From an uncultured Bacillota bacterium (GTDB taxonomy: Bacteria > Bacillota > Clostridia > Peptostreptococcales > Anaerovoracaceae), in contig CAUHLX010000081.1 in the NCBI GenBank assembly GCA_959606705.1, positions 1-9,734 on the forward strand: DNA of 9,734 nucleotides. The letters run 5' to 3'. The notes beneath the pieces are model-generated. The model saw nothing but the letters and a program-made list of their open reading frames with translations. It made no database searches and was not told the origin of the DNA. Shown piece by piece: positions 6,253-9,734 of the stretch. Positions within the stretch are counted from its first letter, which is position 1; each line of letters starts with the position of its first letter. The position numbers were made by a program, and so were the translations under genes.

Positions 6253-6441
6253 TAAAAAGATCAGCCTGAATCGTCATCAAAAAAAGACCGCGACGAAGGC
6301 GGTCAATTCGTTGATCAAGAAGTGTTTAATAATGGCTTTAAATCATTTCTTTCAGAATTACAGTTGGTGGACAATTGCGATGGGCAGATGCCTGAAGGAT
6401 TAATTCTCGAGTTTTTCGAAAAAGTTGAAATAAAACAGTGA
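6245..6441 (+). CDS. Small early gene that needs a -1 frameshift (65 residues if shifted)
   Basis: ATG 6245 has an excellent GGAGAGGGG seven bases upstream. Without a shift it reads 52 residues (stop at 6401-6403) with an odd, basic and tryptophan-containing tail. At codons CAA AAA AAG (6278-6286) the heptamer A AAA AAG is in the right phase for -1 slippage. The -1 frame then stays open for 51 more codons. These look like a normal soluble acidic protein: FKSFLSELQLVDNCDG, then GLILEFFEKVEIKQ, ending at TGA 6439-6441. That stop overlaps the next start as GTGA. The alternatives are a one-base loss in an A-run (decayed gene or sequencing error), or a true programmed frameshift. I do not recognise the family. 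Gene presence is likely; the frameshift mechanism is unproven. Confidence 0.5.
6280..6304 (+). promoter_or_regulatory. Possible -1 slippery site A AAA AAG with adjacent stem-loop
   Basis: The heptamer at 6280-6286 matches the class of slippery site best known from E. coli dnaX. It is directly followed by a stem GACCGC (6286-6291) / GCGGTC (6299-6304) with a 7-base loop. The stem begins at the last base of the slippery site, closer than the usual 5-9 base spacer, which weakens the case for an ideal stimulator. Confidence 0.35.
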
Positions 6442-6554
6442 GCATAAGTGTCGATGGCCTTGTGATCCGGGACGATGCGGATTGTTTTAAAATCGTCCAT
6501 CGCCACTCCGGCCAGGTGCGTCGACGAACGTTTGAAAGGAGGAATGATAAATGA
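6438..6554 (+). CDS. Small early ORF of 38 residues, unknown function
   Basis: It begins at GTG 6438, overlapping the stop of the frameshifted upstream product as GTGA, and ends at TGA 6552-6554, which overlaps the next start as ATGA. No Shine-Dalgarno precedes the GTG, so translation would have to depend on ribosomes finishing the upstream -1 frame. The product (VSISVDGLVIRDDADCFKIV, then a basic tail ...RRRTFERRND) has no recognisable domain. Its last codons contain the strong ribosome-binding site of the next gene. It might also be a coding relic. Confidence 0.4.
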   Translation: MSISVDGLVIRDDADCFKIVHRHSGQVRRRTFERRNDK

Positions 6555-6631
6555 AATGGACATGGGGATTTGTAAGCGGTTTGGCAACTGGCGTATTCGG
6601 GATGATCATCGGTATGGTCATCATGATGTAG
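6551..6631 (+). CDS. 26-residue single-pass membrane microprotein
   Basis: ATG 6551 is preceded by a near-perfect Shine-Dalgarno, GAAAGGAGG (6534-6542), 8 bases away, among the strongest in the window. The product starts MKWTWGFVSGLATG and continues VFGMIIGMVIMM. A short amphipathic or aromatic start is followed by one uninterrupted hydrophobic helix with small-residue GxxxG-like spacing (GLATG, GMIIG), suited to helix packing. Such tiny membrane proteins are normally missed by gene callers. The position between the operators and the Ner-like gene marks it as an early-expressed gene of the element. Its role (membrane-level modulator, exclusion, or helper of lysis or of host function) cannot be told from sequence. 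Confidence 0.7.
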   Translation: MKWTWGFVSGLATGVFGMIIGMVIMM

Positions 6632-6645
6632 GAAGGGGTGAGAAT

Positions 6646-6849
6646 GTGAGAAAAAGACAGATGACAATGTTTGGCCGCCGTGTGAAAAAGCGTCTGATTG
6701 ATCTGAACATGTCGCAGACAGAGTTGGCTGAACAGCTTGGGATCGCGCCGCAGTATCTGTGGAGGATTATGGTAGGGGATCGCCCCGGCGATGAGTACTG
6801 CGAGCGGATCAAGACGATCTTGGAGATCGAAGATGGAAAGAGTGCTTAG
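6646..6849 (+). CDS. Small HTH protein, Cro/Ner-like
   Basis: A 67-residue XRE-type helix-turn-helix protein starting at GTG 6646 with GGAAGGGG (6631-6638) seven bases before it. An ATG at 6661 is a possible alternative. The HTH core is MSQTELAEQLGIAPQYLWRI (about residues 22-41), with a following helix RIKTILEIED. The protein is essentially one DNA-binding domain, as in Cro or Mu Ner, and occupies the Ner position between the operators and the transposase. It likely turns down the early and repressor promoters during lytic growth or transposition. The frame can be read open from 6475, but that upstream part overlaps the membrane microprotein and lacks a ribosome-binding site. DNA binding is confident; the Ner role is inferred. 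Confidence 0.85.
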   Translation: MRKRQMTMFGRRVKKRLIDLNMSQTELAEQLGIAPQYLWRIMVGDRPGDEYCERIKTILEIEDGKSA

Positions 6850-6853
6850 GGGA

Positions 6854-6970
6854 ATGGAAAGACAGAAAGAAAGGGAGCCTCGCGACGAAACGAAACACTC
6901 CCAATCAAAACAGATGGGTAATCCATCGCTGTCAGTATACCATACCCTCCAAGGATTGGAAAGAGGTTGA
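6854..6970 (+). CDS. Doubtful 38-residue ORF before the transposase
   Basis: ATG 6854 to TGA 6968-6970; charged and polar product (MERQKEREPRDETKHS...). AGGGG lies only one base before the ATG, a poor spacing. No domain is recognisable. It fills the gap between the Ner-like gene and the transposase and could be a leader or nothing at all. The same stretch can fold: CCAATC (6901-6906) pairs with GATTGG (6954-6959) around a GATGG/CCATC hairpin (6913-6927), just before the transposase ribosome-binding site. Confidence 0.25.
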   Translation: MERQKEREPRDETKHSQSKQMGNPSLSVYHTLQGLERG

Positions 6971-6974
6971 GGCC

Positions 6975-9011
6975 ATGACAGAAAAATATGTGCAATTAGA
7001 AGTAGCAGCAGAACTTGAAGGTGTTACCTATCATTGTCTATGGGGGCGAGTTAAACGAAACCCAGAGGAGTATCGAATCAAAGCGGAACCACAGTTGGAC
7101 GGCGGCCGAGATCGTGTGTTGGTGGCAGTATCATCATTGAGCTGGAAGGCGCGCCGTACCTATCGGAAGACGCAAGGAATCGAAGGAGGGGAAATCGTGG
7201 CAAAGGAAAGAACCGATGTGGATCAGCGTCCATGGTATGTTGAGAAGGACCTGGTCTGGTACATGGAAAACTATGCGGCCCAATACGAAAAAGCCCAGAA
7301 ACTGGCTGAGGATGTGCGTGTATTCCTAACCTATGACGAGGCGGAGCGCACCAGCTTTGCAGCGGAATACGCTCAGGAGATGGGGACAAGCCAGCGTAGC
7401 CTTTACCGTTACGCTGAAAAGTATTTGGAAGCACAGGCGTGGGCGATCCGTCTGGCGATGGAGGAGGGCAAGAGCTATGACCACCTCAAAGTACTGGCTC
7501 TCTGCCGCAAGCCCAAAGAGAGCAATACCTTTCCGTCAATCGGCGAGGAGCAGAAGGCATTGATCGAGAACATCTGGTTCGATCGGGATTTTGCCAGAAA
7601 TCTTGGTACCGTCGAAATGCTCTATGGTGAGTTTGCCCGTCGCTGTGAGGAGGCTGGGCAGGAGTATCCGTCTTATCAGACGGTGACCAGATATGTTCGA
7701 TACCTGATGGACACCAGACGTATGAAGAATGCCCATCAACTGGCGGAGCGTGGTGAACGAGAATATAAAAGGACAGTACAGCTAAAAGGTCTAAGAGATA
7801 CCAGCGCCGTGCCGGTGATGGGAATAATCCAAGGAGACAGCCACACCTTTGATGTTTGGGTGAAATACATCGATCCTGTGAACGGTAAGGTGAGCGCGAT
7901 CCGTCCCACCATGGTGGCTTGGATCGACACCCGCAGTCGTGTGGTGATGGGGTGTGTGATGGCCAAGACCATTAATAGCCAGGTGATAAAACAGAGCATG
8001 ATCAAGCTAGTGTATGAGTATGGAGTCCCGAAGTGTATTCTGATCGATAACGGCAAGGACTACACCGCTCAGGAGATGACAGGGCGGAGCCGGAAGATTC
8101 GCGGCGGTTATCTCCGTCTAGGTCAGGATGAACAAGGGTTTTACAGAAGCCTGGGGATTGAAGATGATTACAGGGCACTGCCCTATCAGCCATGGGGCAA
8201 GGGGCAGGTAGAACGGTTTTTCGGGACGGTCTGCCAACAGTTTTCCAAGTGGTTCGCATCTTATACAGGAACCCTGACCGGATCGAAGACGGCTGGCAAG
8301 GTACGCAAGGATATCAAGAAGCTGCTAGAGCAGGACAAGCTTCTGACCTTGGAGCAGTTTTATGAGATGTTTGAGATGTGGTTAGAGAACAAATACCATC
8401 AGAAGGAGCACCGCGGGCTGAAGCAGATTGGCGAGAAGTGGACCAAGCCGATGGAACTGTTCCGCAATGCGGAGGAGCGGATCGAGATTCCTGCCCCACC
8501 AAAAGAGCTGGCGGCAGTTTATCTGATGAAACCGGGTTGGGCGCTGGTACGACAGACCGGGATCCACAAGTTCGGTCAGGTATATATGAATTATGCGCTG
8601 GCAGCGTACAAAGACGAGAAGGTGCGGATTCGCTGGAACCCGGACGACGTGAGCAGGCTGTTTGTCTATGACAAGGATGGCCGACAGATCTGTGAGGCCG
8701 AATGTCAGAAGTTGCTTCAGTTCCAGGGATTGATCTCAGAGAAGCAGCTGGTGGAGCACCTTCGGAACCAGAACCGTCAGCTGGCGGATGACCGGCGACG
8801 TCTGGAAGAAATGCGTACGCCCTACGAATTGCGGGCGCATGAAGGCGATCCGCAGATTGCGGGGAAGATGGATCTAATGCTGGAGAACGATGTAAAAAGG
8901 ATTCTAGAGGATTTGGAAGAACAAGATATATTCAAAGAAAAACAGATCAGCAGTGACTATTTTTCAAAGCGTGCAAAGGATAAGCTGAAAGAACTGGGAA
9001 GTTTAGGTTAG
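6975..9011 (+). CDS. Mu-type DDE transposase (MuA-like)
   Basis: A 678-residue transposase, close in length to Mu A (663). An N-terminal DNA-binding region (about 1-66, with VQLEVAAELEGVTYHCLWGR and LVAVSSLSWKARRTY) resembles the Mu A end/enhancer-binding domain. A helical region (about 85-270) precedes the RNase H-like rve core. Catalytic residues fit DDE: D288 in IIQGDSHTFDVWV, D358 in CILIDNGKDY, E413 in KGQVERFFG. The D-E gap of 54 residues is like that of Mu A. A beta-barrel-like Mu C-terminal domain follows (about 500-575), then a charged helical tail (about 590-678) where Mu A contacts MuB. AGAGG lies 8 bases before ATG 6975. It carries out strand transfer of the element ends. The triad is intact and no frameshift is seen, so it is probably functional. 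Confidence 0.95.
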   Translation: MTEKYVQLEVAAELEGVTYHCLWGRVKRNPEEYRIKAEPQLDGGRDRVLVAVSSLSWKARRTYRKTQGIEGGEIVAKERTDVDQRPWYVEKDLVWYMENYAAQYEKAQKLAEDVRVFLTYDEAERTSFAAEYAQEMGTSQRSLYRYAEKYLEAQAWAIRLAMEEGKSYDHLKVLALCRKPKESNTFPSIGEEQKALIENIWFDRDFARNLGTVEMLYGEFARRCEEAGQEYPSYQTVTRYVRYLMDTRRMKNAHQLAERGEREYKRTVQLKGLRDTSAVPVMGIIQGDSHTFDVWVKYIDPVNGKVSAIRPTMVAWIDTRSRVVMGCVMAKTINSQVIKQSMIKLVYEYGVPKCILIDNGKDYTAQEMTGRSRKIRGGYLRLGQDEQGFYRSLGIEDDYRALPYQPWGKGQVERFFGTVCQQFSKWFASYTGTLTGSKTAGKVRKDIKKLLEQDKLLTLEQFYEMFEMWLENKYHQKEHRGLKQIGEKWTKPMELFRNAEERIEIPAPPKELAAVYLMKPGWALVRQTGIHKFGQVYMNYALAAYKDEKVRIRWNPDDVSRLFVYDKDGRQICEAECQKLLQFQGLISEKQLVEHLRNQNRQLADDRRRLEEMRTPYELRAHEGDPQIAGKMDLMLENDVKRILEDLEEQDIFKEKQISSDYFSKRAKDKLKELGSLG

Positions 9012-9023
9012 GGGGAGAGCGGA

Positions 9024-9734
9024 ATGATAGCGGTAAAAGATGATGAGTATAAGATTGTTAGGCCACTTAAAGAGAGAATCAATAAGTGCCGTCAGGTAGA
9101 TGGGATCAGTATCAACGATCTAGCAAAATTCTGTGAGGTGTCACGCCCGTTGCTTAGCAAGATTCTGAACGAAAGGTTGGAGCCAAGCCAGGCTGTATTA
9201 TCAAAGCTTGAGGAGTATGCAGAAAGAGTGGAAGCGGAAAATCCGGATATCTATAAAACTCCAAAGAATCGATACAGCAACCAGAAGTTCTTTGAAAGTA
9301 GGGATGCGATGAATGTCATTGGACTTTGCTCCTCTTGCCAAGAGAATGCCGCATTAGGCTTAGTAATTGGTGAATCTGGATTTGGGAAGTCACATGCGTT
9401 GCGACAGTACGCGACATTACCCAGGGTCACATATATTGAATGTGATTCAGTTATGGGGATTAGAGACTTCCTAACAGCGATAGAAGAGGCATTAGCCTTG
9501 CCGCTGGGTGAGGGATTCTATTGGAGCACATGGGGCCGTTTAAAGAATATAAAAAGGTTCTATCAGGTGAATCCCGGAGGGCTGCTGATCTTGGATGAAG
9601 CGGACAAGCTGATCAGTTCAAATTCGTCTAAGAAGATGGAGATGCTACGTTCATTGTTTGATCAATCTGATGTAGGAGTCATTGTGGCTGGAGAGCAGAA
9701 TTTAAAGCCAATACTTGAAAACTATTTAAAGAGA
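9024..9734 (+). CDS. Mu-type AAA+ target-selection ATPase (MuB-like), 3' end cut by window
   Basis: 237 residues are visible and the frame is open at the right edge. The start ATG lies 12 bases after the transposase stop, with GGGGGAGAG just upstream. The N-terminus (about 10-65) is a small helix-turn-helix, SINDLAKFCEVSRPLLSKIL, as in Mu B. The AAA+ domain follows with Walker A GESGFGKS (116-123), Walker B LLILDEAD (187-194) and a sensor-like VIVAGEQN (219-226). MuB-type ATPases form filaments on target DNA, bring it to the transposase and stimulate strand transfer; they also give target immunity. The tight spacing says it is co-transcribed with the transposase. TnsC/IstB relatives share the ATPase fold, but the N-terminal HTH and the A-B order favour MuB. 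Confidence 0.93.
   Translation, partial: MIAVKDDEYKIVRPLKERINKCRQVDGISINDLAKFCEVSRPLLSKILNERLEPSQAVLSKLEEYAERVEAENPDIYKTPKNRYSNQKFFESRDAMNVIGLCSSCQENAALGLVIGESGFGKSHALRQYATLPRVTYIECDSVMGIRDFLTAIEEALALPLGEGFYWSTWGRLKNIKRFYQVNPGGLLILDEADKLISSNSSKKMEMLRSLFDQSDVGVIVAGEQNLKPILENYLKR

Noticed and set aside
6245..6403. Unshifted 52-residue product, or GTG 6209 start giving 64 residues
   Set aside because: The GTG 6209 start lacks a ribosome-binding site compared with ATG 6245. The unshifted tail looks less like a real protein than the -1 frame, although it cannot be fully excluded.
6475..6645. Long upstream extension of the Ner-like gene (ATG 6475)
   Set aside because: The extension overlaps the membrane microprotein in another frame, has no ribosome-binding site at 6475 and reads as non-conserved-looking sequence. 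GTG 6646 has a well-placed GGAAGGGG.
1..9734. CRISPR array, tRNA or rRNA genes
   Set aside because: No regularly spaced long direct repeats with spacers, and no tRNA-like cloverleaf or rRNA signature sequence was seen on either strand.

Overview
The window looks like a chromosomal piece of a Bacillota bacterium, probably Clostridia. The reasons are strong GA-rich Shine-Dalgarno sequences, a Bce-type two-component/ABC arrangement, mixed base composition and a Firmicutes-type XRE repressor. I cannot name a genus from the sequence alone.

Left half (1-4929, all minus strand): a sensory operon read right to left. A large membrane hybrid histidine kinase has two tandem solute-binding (SBP_bac_3-like) sensor domains, a kinase core and a receiver. 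It is joined by a 4-bp ATGA overlap to an OmpR-family response regulator. Then comes a short-loop, BceS-like histidine kinase, and after a 74-bp gap the N-terminus of an ABC transporter ATPase that runs off the left edge. The RR, short-loop kinase and ABC genes resemble the Bacillota modules that sense and expel cell-envelope-active peptides. The hybrid kinase placed in front of them is the unusual part.

Middle (4930-5641): a gene-free stretch of about 710 bp. It holds several inverted repeats and two blocks of GAACG-like half-sites repeated every 10 bp (5321-5355 and 5398-5422), then becomes very A+T-rich. The left end of the mobile element on the right most likely lies here, but I cannot place it exactly without the right end.

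Right half (5642-9734): the left-end control and transposition region of a Mu-like transposable prophage or element. A leftward XRE repressor faces a rightward early operon across a cluster of TTAGAA/TTCTAA operators. The early operon encodes several overlapping tiny proteins, including a convincing 26-residue membrane protein and a Cro/Ner-like HTH protein. One tiny ORF seems to need a -1 frameshift at an A AAA AAG site. Next come a MuA-type DDE transposase with an intact catalytic triad and a MuB-type AAA+ ATPase with an N-terminal HTH, cut by the right edge. The gene order repressor / Ner-like / A / B is that of Mu-family phages. The element may therefore be intact and active beyond the window.
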